A DNA stretch of 64,000 nucleotides from Nocardioides iriomotensis (GCF_004168035.1 NZ_SDPU01000013.1:1-64000), one strand, 5' to 3'; counted from the stretch's first letter, positions 52,686 through 61,476 are shown. Made by a program: numbers and translations. The notes: generated from the letters alone by a model not told the origin.

Positions 52686-53089
52686 GCCTGCGCCGCGCGT
52701 TCGGCGTCGCTGCGCAGGACGCAGAACTCGTTGCCCTCCGGGTCGGCCAGGGTGACCCAGCCGATGCCCGGCCCATGGATGCTGCTGTGGTCGGCCACCA
52801 CGGTCGCGCCGAGGTCGCGCAGCCGTCGCACCTCCTCGTCGCGGGTGCCGTCGCTCGGCCGGAGGTCGAAGTGCACGCGGTTCTTGACCTGCTTGCCCTC
52901 CGGGACCTCGATGAACAGCACGTGGTGGCCGGTCTGCGGCGACAGGATCATGCACTCCTCGTGGCCGGGCTCGTTGGGGTCGCCGTCCACGTCGACGTAC
53001 CCGAGCACCTGCTTCCACCACTCCGAGAGCTCGTAGGCGTTCTTGCAGTCCACGCTGGTGTGGGAGATGTACGACGTCATGGCGGCCAT
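52682..53089 (-). CDS. VOC family protein
   Basis: This 135-residue glyoxalase-fold protein begins TSYISHTSVDCKNAYELSEWWKQVLGYVDVDGDPNEPGHEECMIL and ends GIGWVTLADPEGNEFCVLRSDAER. It contains VPEGKQVKNRVHFDLRPSDGTRDEEVRRLRDLGATVVAD, typical of the CFP-30-like actinobacterial group. The substrate is unknown. ATG 53089 and ATG 53080 are both possible starts. It is coupled to the GNAT gene and divergent from the LigD-like polymerase gene. Confidence 0.85.
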   Translation of the reverse strand: MAAMTSYISHTSVDCKNAYELSEWWKQVLGYVDVDGDPNEPGHEECMILSPQTGHHVLFIEVPEGKQVKNRVHFDLRPSDGTRDEEVRRLRDLGATVVADHSSIHGPGIGWVTLADPEGNEFCVLRSDAERAAQA

Positions 53090-53129
53090 CCTGGCCTGTC
53101 CCGGGGGCCCCGGTCGCTAGGTTTTCTCC

Positions 53130-54095
53130 ATGGCATCGAAGGGGTCGTCGCCCGCGGTGGAGCTGGAGGTCGAGGACAAGGTCGTCCGGGTCTCCAATCC
53201 CGAGCGCGTCTACTTCCCGGCCCGCGGCGAGACCAAGATGGACCTCGTCGAGTACTACCTCGCGGTCGGCGACGGCATCGTCAACGCGCTCCGCGAGCGG
53301 CCGTGCATGCTGCACCGGTTCCCCACCGGCGTCAGCGGCGAGAAGGTCCACCAGAAGCGGCTCCCCCACGGCGCCCCGCCGTGGATGGAGACCGTGCGCG
53401 TGCACTTCCCGCGCTGGAACCGGACCGCCGACGAGCTGTGCGTCACCGAGATCGCCCAGGTGGTCTGGGCGGTGCAGATGTCGACGGTCGAGTTCCACCC
53501 GTGGAACAGTCGCCGCGCCGACACCGAGAAGCCCGACGAGTGGCGCATCGACCTGGACCCCGGCGACGAGTGCGACTACGCGACGGTGCGCCGGGTCGCC
53601 CACGTCGTGCACGAGGTGCTCGACGAGCTGGGAGCCACCGGCTACCCCAAGACGTCGGGCGGCAAGGGGATGCACGTCTACGTGCGGATCCCGCCCGACC
53701 ACGGCTTCAAGGACGTCCGGCGCGGAGCGTTGGCGTTCGCGCGTGAGGTCGAGCGCCGTACCGACGACGTGACGACGACCTGGTGGCGCAAGGACCGCGA
53801 CCCCACCAGGCTCTTCGTCGACTACAACCAGAACGCCCGCGACCACACGATCGCCGCCGCCTACTCCGTGCGCGGCAACCCCGAGGGCACGGTGTCGACG
53901 CCGATCCGGTGGGACGAGGTGGACGACGCGGACCCGCGCGACTTCACGATCGCGACGGTGCCCGCGCGCTACGCCGAGCTCGGCGACCTGCACCACGACA
54001 TCGACGACCACGTCTTCGACTTCACCCCGCTGCTGGAGTGGGCGGAGCGTGACGAGGCCGCGGGCGCCGAGGGCCCGGCCGACCCCGACGAGTAG
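53130..54095 (+). CDS. Stand-alone LigD-type polymerase/primase domain protein
   Basis: This 321-residue protein matches the archaeo-eukaryotic primase domain of LigD. It opens with VSNPERVYFPARGETKMDLVEYYLAVGDGIVNALRERPCMLHRFPTGV. The catalytic aspartates stand in RIDLDPGD, with the phosphate-binding SGGKGMHVYVRI and the late acidic stretch TRLFVDYNQNARDHTIAAAYSVR. LigD polymerases fill gaps with ribonucleotides during end-joining. Here no ligase or Ku gene is nearby, so it is either a separate NHEJ polymerase or an excision-repair one (Prim-PolC-like). Confidence 0.9.
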   Translation: MASKGSSPAVELEVEDKVVRVSNPERVYFPARGETKMDLVEYYLAVGDGIVNALRERPCMLHRFPTGVSGEKVHQKRLPHGAPPWMETVRVHFPRWNRTADELCVTEIAQVVWAVQMSTVEFHPWNSRRADTEKPDEWRIDLDPGDECDYATVRRVAHVVHEVLDELGATGYPKTSGGKGMHVYVRIPPDHGFKDVRRGALAFAREVERRTDDVTTTWWRKDRDPTRLFVDYNQNARDHTIAAAYSVRGNPEGTVSTPIRWDEVDDADPRDFTIATVPARYAELGDLHHDIDDHVFDFTPLLEWAERDEAAGAEGPADPDE

Positions 54096-54103
54096 GTCCC
54101 GCC

Positions 54104-54391
54104 TCAGACGTCGAGCGTGAGGGTGATCGTGACGACGTCGCCGAGCTCGATCCCCTCGGCCTGCCGGATCTTGTCCTTCAGCGGCACGACGAACGACCCG
54201 TCCTTGGGCCACAGCGACGTCGTCCACGTCGTCTCGCCGATGCGAAGGGTGCCCGGGATCATCCCCCAGCCGTAGGTCAGCGCGGCCGCGACGTCCTGGA
54301 TCACGAGGGCGTCGTCCTCGGGCACGGCGACGAAGTGGTACGGCGCGGGGCCGCGCCACTCGAAGACCGGGCCGGTGAACTCCAGCTCCAT
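54104..54391 (-). CDS. DUF1905 domain-containing protein
   Basis: This 95-residue beta-rich protein matches DUF1905: MELEFTGPVFEWRGPAPYHFVAVPED, then YGWGMIPGTLRIGETTWTTSLWPKDGSFVVPLKDKIRQAEGIELGDVVTITL. Its function is unknown. ATG 54391 shares one base with the TGA of the HAD gene, so the two are coupled. The gene ends eight bases from the stop of the convergent LigD-like gene. Confidence 0.88.
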   Translation of the reverse strand: MELEFTGPVFEWRGPAPYHFVAVPEDDALVIQDVAAALTYGWGMIPGTLRIGETTWTTSLWPKDGSFVVPLKDKIRQAEGIELGDVVTITLTLDV

Positions 54392-54996
54392 CAGACGTCC
54401 AGCCCGTGCCGCACGAGGTGCTCGCGGAGGACGTCGACGCCCTCCCCGACCTGCCAGCTCTCGGCGCGCAGGCCGACCGCCCGGGCGTTGTCGACGTTGC
54501 CCGGGTTGTCGTCGACGAACAGCACGCTGTCGGGGGCGAGCCCGAGCCGGTCGAGGACCGTGCGGAAGTAGGCCGGGTCGGGCTTCGCGACGCGCAGGTC
54601 GTAGGAGTAGAAGGCGCCGTCCATGAGCTCGTCGTACCCGAGCTCGCGCTGCATGAAGCGGCCGCGGTGCTCGTCCTGGTTGGTGGCGAGGTAGCAGCGC
54701 GCGCCGGTGGCGCGCACCTTCGCGACCAGCGCTCGGGTCTCCTCGACCGGCCGGATCGTGAGCCACACCTGCAGCGCGTCGTCGTACGCCTCGGGGATGC
54801 CCCACTCCTCCAGCAGGCGGGGCAGCACCTCGACCCAGCGCGCGTCGCCGGTCAGGCACGGCCGCTCGGCGGCGAACGCCGCGGCGAGGAACCCCTCGAC
54901 GTCGTCGACGAGGTGCCCGACGGCCGGGCGCATCGAGGCCTCCCAGCCCGAGGGCAGGTCCTGGAGGACGCCGTCGGCGTCCCACAGGACGGCGGA
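54391..54996 (-). CDS. HAD family hydrolase
   Basis: This 201-residue haloacid dehalogenase-like phosphatase carries motif I AVLWDADGVLQD, with both catalytic Asp residues. Motif II is in CYLATNQDEHRG, and motifs III/IV in VAKPDPAYFRTVLDRLGLAPDSVLFVDDNPGNVDNARAVGL. A helical cap lies between residues 20 and 90. The substrate is unknown. GTG 54996 places the motif at the usual distance from the start; GTG 55014 upstream is an alternative. It follows the CysQ gene and precedes DUF1905 in one unit. Confidence 0.85.
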   Translation of the reverse strand, partial: SAVLWDADGVLQDLPSGWEASMRPAVGHLVDDVEGFLAAAFAAERPCLTGDARWVEVLPRLLEEWGIPEAYDDALQVWLTIRPVEETRALVAKVRATGARCYLATNQDEHRGRFMQRELGYDELMDGAFYSYDLRVAKPDPAYFRTVLDRLGLAPDSVLFVDDNPGNVDNARAVGLRAESWQVGEGVDVLREHLVRHGLDV

Positions 54997-55015
54997 CACG
55001 CCCCCCGCGCGCACG

Positions 55016-55813
55016 TCAGTCGGTGCCGTGGGTGCGGACGAACTCGACGATGGCGTCGGACAGCTCGGGACGGCAGACGATGAGGTCGGGCAGCCAGACG
55101 TCGTCCTGGTTGTAGACGAGCGGGGTGCCGTCGACGCGCGAGGTGAAGAGGCCGGCCGCGCGGGCGACCGCGACGGGGGCGGCGGAGTCCCACTCGTACT
55201 GGCCGCCGGCGTGCACGTAGGCGTCGGACACGTCGCGGGCGACGGAGATGACCTTGGCTCCGGCCGAGCCCATCGGCACCAGGTCGGCGCCGATCTCCTC
55301 GGCCAGGGCCTGCACGAACGCCGGCGGGCGGCTGCGGGAGACCGCGATCCGCGGACGGGGCGCGGTGCGGGCCGGGACCACCGGCGGCTGGCCGGTGTGG
55401 AAGGTGGTGCCGAGGCCGGGCTGCGCGACCGCGCCCGCGACCAGCTCGCCGGTGTCGTCGCCGGTGCGCGACCAGAGCGCGACGTGCACGGCCCAGTCGT
55501 CGCGCGGCGGCTCGGAGAACTCCCGGGTGCCGTCGAGCGGGTCGACGATCCAGACCCGGTCGGCGCCGAGGCGGGCCTTGTCGTCCTTGCCCTCCTCCGA
55601 CAGCACGGCGTCGCCGGGGCGGTGCTCGGCGAGGAGCGCGACGAGCAGGTCGTGGGCGGCCTGGTCACCGGCGTCCTTGAGCTCCTTGCCCTCGAGGCCC
55701 TCGGTGCGGACCTGGGTCAGCCGCTCGCCGGCGACGGTGGCCGCCCAGGCGGCGAAGAGGTGGTCGTCGGCCAGCGCCTCGGCGGGCGGGACGGGGAGGT
55801 CGGTGGTGCTCAT
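55016..55813 (-). CDS. cysQ: 3'(2'),5'-bisphosphate nucleotidase / inositol monophosphatase family protein
   Basis: This 265-residue magnesium-dependent phosphatase has the metal sites EEGKDDKARLGADRVWIVDPLDGTREFSEP (Glu and the DPLDGT motif near residue 93) and QYEWDSAAPVAVARAAGL. CysQ enzymes split PAP or PAPS and so link to sulfate assimilation; inositol phosphatase activity is also possible. ATG 55813 is coupled (ATGA) with a possible short upstream ORF. Confidence 0.88.
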   Translation of the reverse strand: MSTTDLPVPPAEALADDHLFAAWAATVAGERLTQVRTEGLEGKELKDAGDQAAHDLLVALLAEHRPGDAVLSEEGKDDKARLGADRVWIVDPLDGTREFSEPPRDDWAVHVALWSRTGDDTGELVAGAVAQPGLGTTFHTGQPPVVPARTAPRPRIAVSRSRPPAFVQALAEEIGADLVPMGSAGAKVISVARDVSDAYVHAGGQYEWDSAAPVAVARAAGLFTSRVDGTPLVYNQDDVWLPDLIVCRPELSDAIVEFVRTHGTD

Positions 55814-55884
55814 ACGGGGTCCCCGCGGCGTTCTCCGGCGGAGGAGCGTAGCGGAGGAGACGGGGAACGTCGTGGGGTGTTCAT
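55810..55884 (-). CDS. Possible 24-codon leader ORF upstream of cysQ
   Basis: From ATG 55884 a 24-codon frame (MNTPRRSPSPPLRSSAGERR then GDPV) ends with a TGA that overlaps the cysQ ATG (ATGA). It has a GAAGGAG ribosome binding site eight bases ahead. The peptide is Arg/Pro/Ser-rich with no cysteine. It could couple cysQ translation to ribosome movement, or be a chance frame over a GC-rich repeat (GCGGAGGA twice at about 55832-55855). No homolog is known to me. Confidence 0.35.
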   Translation of the reverse strand: MNTPRRSPSPPLRSSAGERRGDPV

Positions 55885-55894
55885 GCGGACTCCT

Positions 55895-56509
55895 TCAGGA
55901 GTTGAAGCGGCTCTGGGTCTTGTCGAGGCCCTCGGTGACCAGGCTCTCGACGGCGTCGGCGGCGCGGTCCACCTGGAACGGCAGCACCTTGCGCTCGCTG
56001 GACGAGTAGTTGGACAGCACGAAGGCGGCGGGGTCCTGCCGGCCGGGCGGGCGGCCGATGCCCACGCGGACCCGGTGGAAGTCACCGGAGTCGAGCGAGC
56101 GGCGCATCGAGCGGAGGCCGTTGTGGCCGTTGTCGCCGCCGCCGATCTTCACGCGCATCGTGTCGAAGGGGATGTCGAGCTCGTCGTGGATCGCGACGAT
56201 CCGCTCGACGGGGACCTTGTAGAACTTCGCCAGCGTGGACACGGGTCCGCCGGTCTCGTTCATGTAGCAGCGCGGCCGGGCCAGCACGACCCGCACCCCG
56301 CCGATGCCGCCGGTGCCGCCGAGGCGGCCCTCCACGACGTCGGCGCGGCCGGACTTGTGCGGCCGGAAGCCGGAGCCGACGCGGTCGGCCAGCTCGTCGG
56401 CCACGAGGTAGCCGATGTTGTGCCGGTGGCCGGCGTACGAAGGGCCGGGGTTCCCGAGGCCCACGACCAGCCAGACACCGCTGTCGGCGCCGGCAGGCGT
56501 GGTGCTCAC
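55895..56509 (-). CDS. pth: Peptidyl-tRNA hydrolase
   Basis: This 204-residue Pth frees stalled peptidyl-tRNA. It carries [36 protein letters not shown], with the catalytic His in HRHN, FMNETGGP-like [11 protein letters not shown], the Asp in [32 protein letters not shown], and [30 protein letters not shown] 56509 gives the usual length. A GTG at 56593, overlapping the L25 stop, would add 28 residues and would couple translation to rplY; I cannot exclude it. Confidence 0.92.
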   Translation of the reverse strand: MSTTPAGADSGVWLVVGLGNPGPSYAGHRHNIGYLVADELADRVGSGFRPHKSGRADVVEGRLGGTGGIGGVRVVLARPRCYMNETGGPVSTLAKFYKVPVERIVAIHDELDIPFDTMRVKIGGGDNGHNGLRSMRRSLDSGDFHRVRVGIGRPPGRQDPAAFVLSNYSSSERKVLPFQVDRAADAVESLVTEGLDKTQSRFNS

Positions 56510-56589
56510 GGGATCCCCGGCCTTCCTGTCGTACTCGGTCGAGCCCCGGAGGGCACGCGCGACGGCCTCGATGAGAGACCTGACGCGGC

Positions 56590-57288
<699 letters not shown>

Positions 57289-57519
57289 GGGGGTGGAACT
57301 CCTCAGCTTCGATGCGTACGACGTGCGTGTGGTGCTTCTGCTCGGTGGCTGCACCGGTGAGGAGGGTGGCGCTCCGGGACGCGGGCGCGGACCGGGCCGG
57401 AAGACCAGCCGGTCGGGCCACCGCGTCGATCACGGAGCGAGAACATCTCCCTCGCCGAGGCAACTTGCCGAGTCTAACGGCCTCCCCGGCCCGCGCGCGA
57501 ATCCGCGACGCGGGGGTGG

Positions 57520-57954
57520 TCAGGCCCAGGGGTCGGTGATCGAGCGCAGGTCGGCCAGCGAGCGGCGCAGCTCGGCCATCCGCTTGGCGCCGAGGTGCTG
57601 CTCCCACTCCCGGTCGATCCGCTGCTCCATCTCGCGGGCCCGGTGCTGCGCCTCCCGGCCGCGTGCGGCGAGCCGGACGAGGCGGGCCCGGGCGTCGGAG
57701 GGGTCGGGGACGCGTTCGACGTACCCGGTCCGCTCGAGCTGGCCGACGAGCTCGCCGCAGGCCTGCTTGGTGATCTGGGCCTGCTCGGCGAGCTCGGTGA
57801 GGCGGATGCCGTCCTGGCTGACACGCGCGGCCACGCGGGCCTGGGCGAGGGTGACGTCGTCGAAGCCCTCGTCGGCGAGGAAGTCGAGGATCCGGCGCTC
57901 GGCGTGCCGTTGCGCGATGAACATCAGCACGGCCACGTGCGGCTGGTCGGCCAT
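57520..57954 (-). CDS. MarR family transcriptional regulator
   Basis: This 144-residue winged-helix protein carries the HTH at about residues 30-95 (RVSQDGIRLTELAEQAQITKQACGELVGQLERTGYVERVPDPSDARARLVRLAARG). The wing motif D-S-D-A-R is a variant of the usual DxRxR. It is divergent from the maleylpyruvate-isomerase-fold gene, and palindromic sites lie in the shared 92-base gap, so it probably controls both. Confidence 0.89.
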   Translation of the reverse strand: MADQPHVAVLMFIAQRHAERRILDFLADEGFDDVTLAQARVAARVSQDGIRLTELAEQAQITKQACGELVGQLERTGYVERVPDPSDARARLVRLAARGREAQHRAREMEQRIDREWEQHLGAKRMAELRRSLADLRSITDPWA

Positions 57955-57979
57955 GGGCTGGACCTCCTCTCCCTCGGCC

Positions 57980-58027
57980 TTGACAGATTGGTCAGGAGTC
58001 CTGACTATTTTCGTCAGGGAACCTTAC
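57980..58027. promoter_or_regulatory. Promoter and two palindromic operators between marR and the DinB-fold gene
   Basis: A perfect -35 hexamer TTGACA is at 57980-57985, with GACTAT 17 bases later. GTCAGGA-G-TCCTGAC at 57991-58005 is an exact palindrome in the spacer. A second imperfect one (GTCAGGGAACCTTAC, 58013-58027) overlaps the likely transcription start. This is the layout of a MarR dimer site that blocks RNA polymerase. Confidence 0.65.
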
Positions 58028-58046
58028 CAGTTTCGGAGGCGTGGCG

Positions 58047-58661
58047 ATGAGCGGCATGGACAAGGACACCGTCTGGCGGTACATCCACGCGGAACGTCGC
58101 GCCCTGGCCGGCCACCTCGCCACCCTCGACGCCGAGCAGTGGGAGCACGACTCGCTCTGCGCGGGCTGGACCGTGCGCGACGTCGCCGCCCACGTCATCT
58201 CCACGCCGCAGATCGGCTGGCGCGAGGTGCTGCGGATGACGCCGCTGATGCTCAAGGGCTACCACCGCGCGATCTTCGAGGTGACCAAGGAGCTGGGAAA
58301 GGCGCCGGTCGACGACATCCTGGCCCAGTACGAGCGGTACGACGGCTCGACCCACCACGTCCCCACCACGACGCACGTGGAGCCGCTGATCGACGCCCTG
58401 GTGCACACCCAGGACGTGCTCCGGCCGCTCGGCATCGAGCACGAGATGCCGGCCGAGGCCGCGGCGTTCGCGGCCGACCGCGCCTGGCTGCTGTTCGCGC
58501 CCGTCTTCGGCACAGGGATCCCACGGCGCGGGCTCCGCCTGGTCGCGACCGACACCGACTGGACGCGGGGCCGGGGTGACCGCGTGGTCGAGGCGCCGAT
58601 GCAGGAGCTGCTGATGTTCGTGACCGGCCGGAGCGCCGCGCGGGTCAGCGTGCCCCAGTAG
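58047..58661 (+). CDS. Maleylpyruvate isomerase/DinB-fold (TIGR03083-type) protein
   Basis: This 204-residue protein matches the mycothiol-dependent maleylpyruvate isomerase N-terminal domain. It carries WRYIHAERRALAGHLATLDAEQWEHDSLCAGWTVRDVAAHVISTPQIGW with the metal His in AAHV, and THVEPLIDALVHTQDVLRPLGI with the second His. Such proteins use mycothiol for transferase reactions with varied substrates. Starting at ATG 58047 matches GGAGG at 58035-58039. It is probably regulated by the divergent MarR. Confidence 0.88.
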   Translation: MSGMDKDTVWRYIHAERRALAGHLATLDAEQWEHDSLCAGWTVRDVAAHVISTPQIGWREVLRMTPLMLKGYHRAIFEVTKELGKAPVDDILAQYERYDGSTHHVPTTTHVEPLIDALVHTQDVLRPLGIEHEMPAEAAAFAADRAWLLFAPVFGTGIPRRGLRLVATDTDWTRGRGDRVVEAPMQELLMFVTGRSAARVSVPQ

Positions 58662-58680
58662 GGGCGCGCGGGGGGCGCTC

Positions 58681-59664
58681 CTACTGGGCCTGGCCCTCGA
58701 ACAGCGAGGTGACCGAACCGTCCTCGAACACCTCGCGGATCGCGCGGCTGATCAGCGGCGCGATCGACAGCACGGTGAGCTTGTCGAACTGCCGGTCCGC
58801 CGGGATCGGCAGCGTGTTGGTCACGACGACCTCGGTGGCCGGGCTGTTCTTGAGCCGGTCGACCGCCGGGTCGGACAGGATCGCGTGGGTGGCGGCGATG
58901 ACGACGCCCGCGGCGCCGTCGTTCATCAGCGCCTCGGCGGCCTTCACGATCGTGCCACCGGTGTCGATCATGTCGTCGACGAGCACGCAGATGCGACCCT
59001 CGACCTGGCCGACGACGCGGTTGGCGACCGACTCGTTGGGCCGGTTGATGTCGCGGGTCTTGTGGATGAACGCCAGCGGGGCACCGCCCAACCGGCTCGA
59101 CCACTGCTCGGCGACCTTGATCCGGCCGGCGTCGGGCGAGACGACCGCCAGCTGCTCGTGGCCGTAGCGGTCCGCCACGTGCTGCGACAGGATCGGCAGC
59201 GCCATCAGGTGGTCCACCGGGCCGTCGAAGAAGCCCTGGATCTGCGCGGTGTGCAGGTCGACCGCGATCAGCCGGTCGGCGCCGGCGGTCTTGAACATGT
59301 CGGCCATCAGGCGCGCGGAGATCGGCTCGCGGCCGCGGTGCTTCTTGTCCTGGCGGGCGTAGCCGTAGAACGGCATCACGACCGTGATCCGCTTGGCCGA
59401 GGCGCGCTTGAGCGCGTCGACCATGATCAGGTGCTCCATGATCCACTCGTTGATCGGCGCCGTGTGGCTCTGGATCACGAAGGCGTCGGAGCCCCGGACG
59501 GACTCCTCGAAGCGGACGTAGATCTCGGAGTTCGCGAACTCGTAGGCCGAGGTCGGGACCAGCCCGGTGCCGAGCAGCTCGGCGACCTCCTCCGCGAGCT
59601 CGGGGTGTGCCCGACCGCTGAAGACCATGAGGTTCTTCTCGGTCGTCCGCTTCAAGCCGCTCAC
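58681..59664 (-). CDS. prs: Ribose-phosphate pyrophosphokinase
   Basis: This 327-residue PRPP synthase carries FVIQSHTAPINEWIMEHLIMVDALKRASAKRITVVMPFYGYARQDKKHRGREPISARLMADMF. Ribose-phosphate and metal sites are in VDLHTAQIQGFFDGPVDHL, SPDAGRIKVAEQW and the PRPP loop VLVDDMIDTGGTIVKAA. It makes PRPP for nucleotides, His and Trp. The GTG 59664 start (VSGLKRTTEKNLMVFSG) matches actinobacterial homologs. It follows glmU by 37 bases and is likely co-transcribed with it. Confidence 0.96.
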   Translation of the reverse strand: MSGLKRTTEKNLMVFSGRAHPELAEEVAELLGTGLVPTSAYEFANSEIYVRFEESVRGSDAFVIQSHTAPINEWIMEHLIMVDALKRASAKRITVVMPFYGYARQDKKHRGREPISARLMADMFKTAGADRLIAVDLHTAQIQGFFDGPVDHLMALPILSQHVADRYGHEQLAVVSPDAGRIKVAEQWSSRLGGAPLAFIHKTRDINRPNESVANRVVGQVEGRICVLVDDMIDTGGTIVKAAEALMNDGAAGVVIAATHAILSDPAVDRLKNSPATEVVVTNTLPIPADRQFDKLTVLSIAPLISRAIREVFEDGSVTSLFEGQAQ

Positions 59665-59701
59665 GTCAGGGGTCTCCTCGAGCTCTGGTACACGCACCGC
59701 G

Positions 59702-61240
59702 TCAGGTCGATTGTGAACCAGACCCCTCGCCCCGACCCAATCGGGGCTCGTCGCTGTGAGACGGCTCATCCCCGGCGGCCAGCGCCGCCGCGGCCGCGTC
59801 GCCCTGCGCGGTGCCCGCCCGCCTCGACAGGACCCACTCCTCGAGGTTGCGCTGCGGGCCGGTCGAGACGGCCAGCGCGCCCGGGGGTACGTCGCGCCGG
59901 ACCACCGTGCCACCGCCGGTCGAGGCGCCGTCGCCGATGGTGACGGGCGCGATGAACGTGTTGTTCGACCCGGTGCGGGCATGCCGCCCGACGGTCGTGC
60001 GGTGCTTGTTGACCCCGTCGTAGTTGGCGAAGATCGTGCCGGCGCCGATGTTGGTGCCGTCGCCGATCTCGGCGTCCCCGACGTACGACAGGTGCGGCAC
60101 CTTCGCGCCGTCGCCGATCTTGGCGTTCTTGGTCTCCACGTAGGTGCCGATCTTGCCGTCGCGCCCGAGCTCGGTCCCGGGCCGCAGGAAGGCGAACGGC
60201 CCGACGGTCGCGCCCTCCCCCACGACCGCGAGCTCGCCGTGCGTGCGCACGACGCGGGCGCCACGGCCGACCTCGACGTCCTTGAGCGTGCAGTCCGGCC
60301 CGACGACGGCGTCCTCCGCGACCACGGTCGCCCCGAGCAGCTGGGTGCCGGGCAGGATCGTGACGTCCGGCTCCAGCACGACGTCGGCGTCGATCCACGT
60401 CGTGGCCGGATCCATCACCGTGACGCCGTCGCGCATCCAGCGCTCGACGATCCGTCGGTTCATCTCGCGGCCGAGCGCCGCGAGCTGCACCCGGTCGTTG
60501 GCGCCCTCGGTCTGGATGACGTCGTCGATGAGGTGAGCACCCACCGGCTGTCCGGCCTCGCGAGCGAGGCCGACGACGTCGGTGAGGTAGTACTCGCCCT
60601 TCGCGTTGTCGTTGGTGATCCGACCGAGAGCGTCGGCGAGGAACGACCCGTCGAAGGCCATCACCCCGCTGTTGATCTCGCGCACCGAGGCCTGCTCGGC
60701 GGTGGCGTCCTTCTCCTCGACGATCGCGGTGACGCCGCCGTCGGCGTCGCGGATGATCCGGCCGTAGCCGAACGGGTTGTCGACCTGCGCGGTCAGCACC
60801 GTCACCGCGCGGCGTCCGGCCGTGTGGTCGGCCACCAGCGCGGCGATCGTCTCGCCCTGCAGCAGCGGGGTGTCGCCGTACATCACGACGACCGTGCCCG
60901 CCGGCGCACCCACCTCGGCCGCCAGCGTCTCGACGGCGACCCGGACGGCGTGCCCAGTGCCCTCCTGCGTCTCCTGGACGGCGAGCAGAGCGCCGGGCGC
61001 CTGCTCGAGCACGTGCGGGCCGACCTGGTCGCGGCCATGGCCCACGACAGCGACGACGCGGTCGGGGTGGACGGCGAGCGCGGCGTGCAGGACGTGACCG
61101 ACCATCGAACGCCCGCCGATCGGGTGCAGCACCTTCATGGTCTTCGACTTCATCCGGGTGCCGCTGCCGGCCGCCAGCACGATGACGGCGGCGGGGCGGC
61201 CAGCGTCGACTAGGCCAGTGCGCTCGGTGGGGTCGCTCAC
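59702..61240 (-). CDS. glmU: Bifunctional UDP-N-acetylglucosamine diphosphorylase/glucosamine-1-phosphate N-acetyltransferase
   Basis: This 512-residue GlmU makes UDP-GlcNAc for the cell wall. The uridyltransferase half carries VIVLAAGSGTRMKSKTMKVLHPIGGRSMVGHVL. The acetyltransferase half, from about residue 260, is a left-handed beta helix with hexapeptide repeats, PHLSYVGDAEIGDGTNIGAGTIFANYDGVNKHRTTVGRHARTGSNNTFIAPVTIG. The last 50 residues are an Ala-rich, disordered tail. GTG 61240 has GGAGG ten bases upstream, and the 3' end of a tRNA-Gln gene lies 30 bases before the start. Confidence 0.96.
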   Translation of the reverse strand: MSDPTERTGLVDAGRPAAVIVLAAGSGTRMKSKTMKVLHPIGGRSMVGHVLHAALAVHPDRVVAVVGHGRDQVGPHVLEQAPGALLAVQETQEGTGHAVRVAVETLAAEVGAPAGTVVVMYGDTPLLQGETIAALVADHTAGRRAVTVLTAQVDNPFGYGRIIRDADGGVTAIVEEKDATAEQASVREINSGVMAFDGSFLADALGRITNDNAKGEYYLTDVVGLAREAGQPVGAHLIDDVIQTEGANDRVQLAALGREMNRRIVERWMRDGVTVMDPATTWIDADVVLEPDVTILPGTQLLGATVVAEDAVVGPDCTLKDVEVGRGARVVRTHGELAVVGEGATVGPFAFLRPGTELGRDGKIGTYVETKNAKIGDGAKVPHLSYVGDAEIGDGTNIGAGTIFANYDGVNKHRTTVGRHARTGSNNTFIAPVTIGDGASTGGGTVVRRDVPPGALAVSTGPQRNLEEWVLSRRAGTAQGDAAAAALAAGDEPSHSDEPRLGRGEGSGSQST

Positions 61241-61270
61241 GTATGCCTCCGGGGTCGCTGGGTACCGCTC

Positions 61271-61352
61271 TGGCTCCCCGGGTAGGAGTCGAACCTACGT
61301 CGCTAGTCCTGATTCAAAGTCAGGCGGGCCCTGCCGGCAGACCAACCGGGGA
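61271..61352 (-). tRNA. tRNA-Gln (anticodon UUG) with a long variable loop
   Basis: The minus strand gives a cloverleaf of 82 bases with encoded CCA. The acceptor stem is TCCCCGG/CCGGGGA and the D-stem GGTC/GGCC. The anticodon arm is CCTGA-CTTTGAA-TCAGG (anticodon TTG), the T-arm GTAGG-TTCGACT-CCTAC, and the discriminator G. The TCCCC...GGGGAG acceptor is typical of actinobacterial tRNA-Gln. The variable loop has nine bases rather than five, and there are two bases between D-stem and anticodon stem. It lies just before glmU on the same strand. Confidence 0.85.
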
Positions 61353-61407
61353 ATGCGGCAGACAGCCTACAAACGCGGTGGACCAGTGCCGGCGACCAGG
61401 TTTGAAC

Positions 61408-61438
61408 TTACGGTTCCGTAGGTTACGGTTGCGTAAGT
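61408..61438 (+). promoter_or_regulatory. Tandem TetR-like operator upstream of the desaturase gene
   Basis: TTACGGTTCCGTAGGT at 61408-61423 and TTACGGTTGCGTAAGT at 61423-61438 match at 14 of 16 positions. Each half-box is also palindromic (AACTTACGG with CCGTAGGTT; TTACG with CGTAA). The site is 38 bases before the desaturase ATG. A TetR gene follows the desaturase, so its product is the natural candidate to bind here. Confidence 0.65.
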
Positions 61439-61476
61439 ACGTCGACCTGCCCCCGACTCGTGAGGAACCGACGCGC

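Noticed and set aside
61243-61476. N-terminal extension of the desaturase frame
   Set aside because: It translates the antisense of tRNA-Gln and the operator; the family start is ATG 61477.
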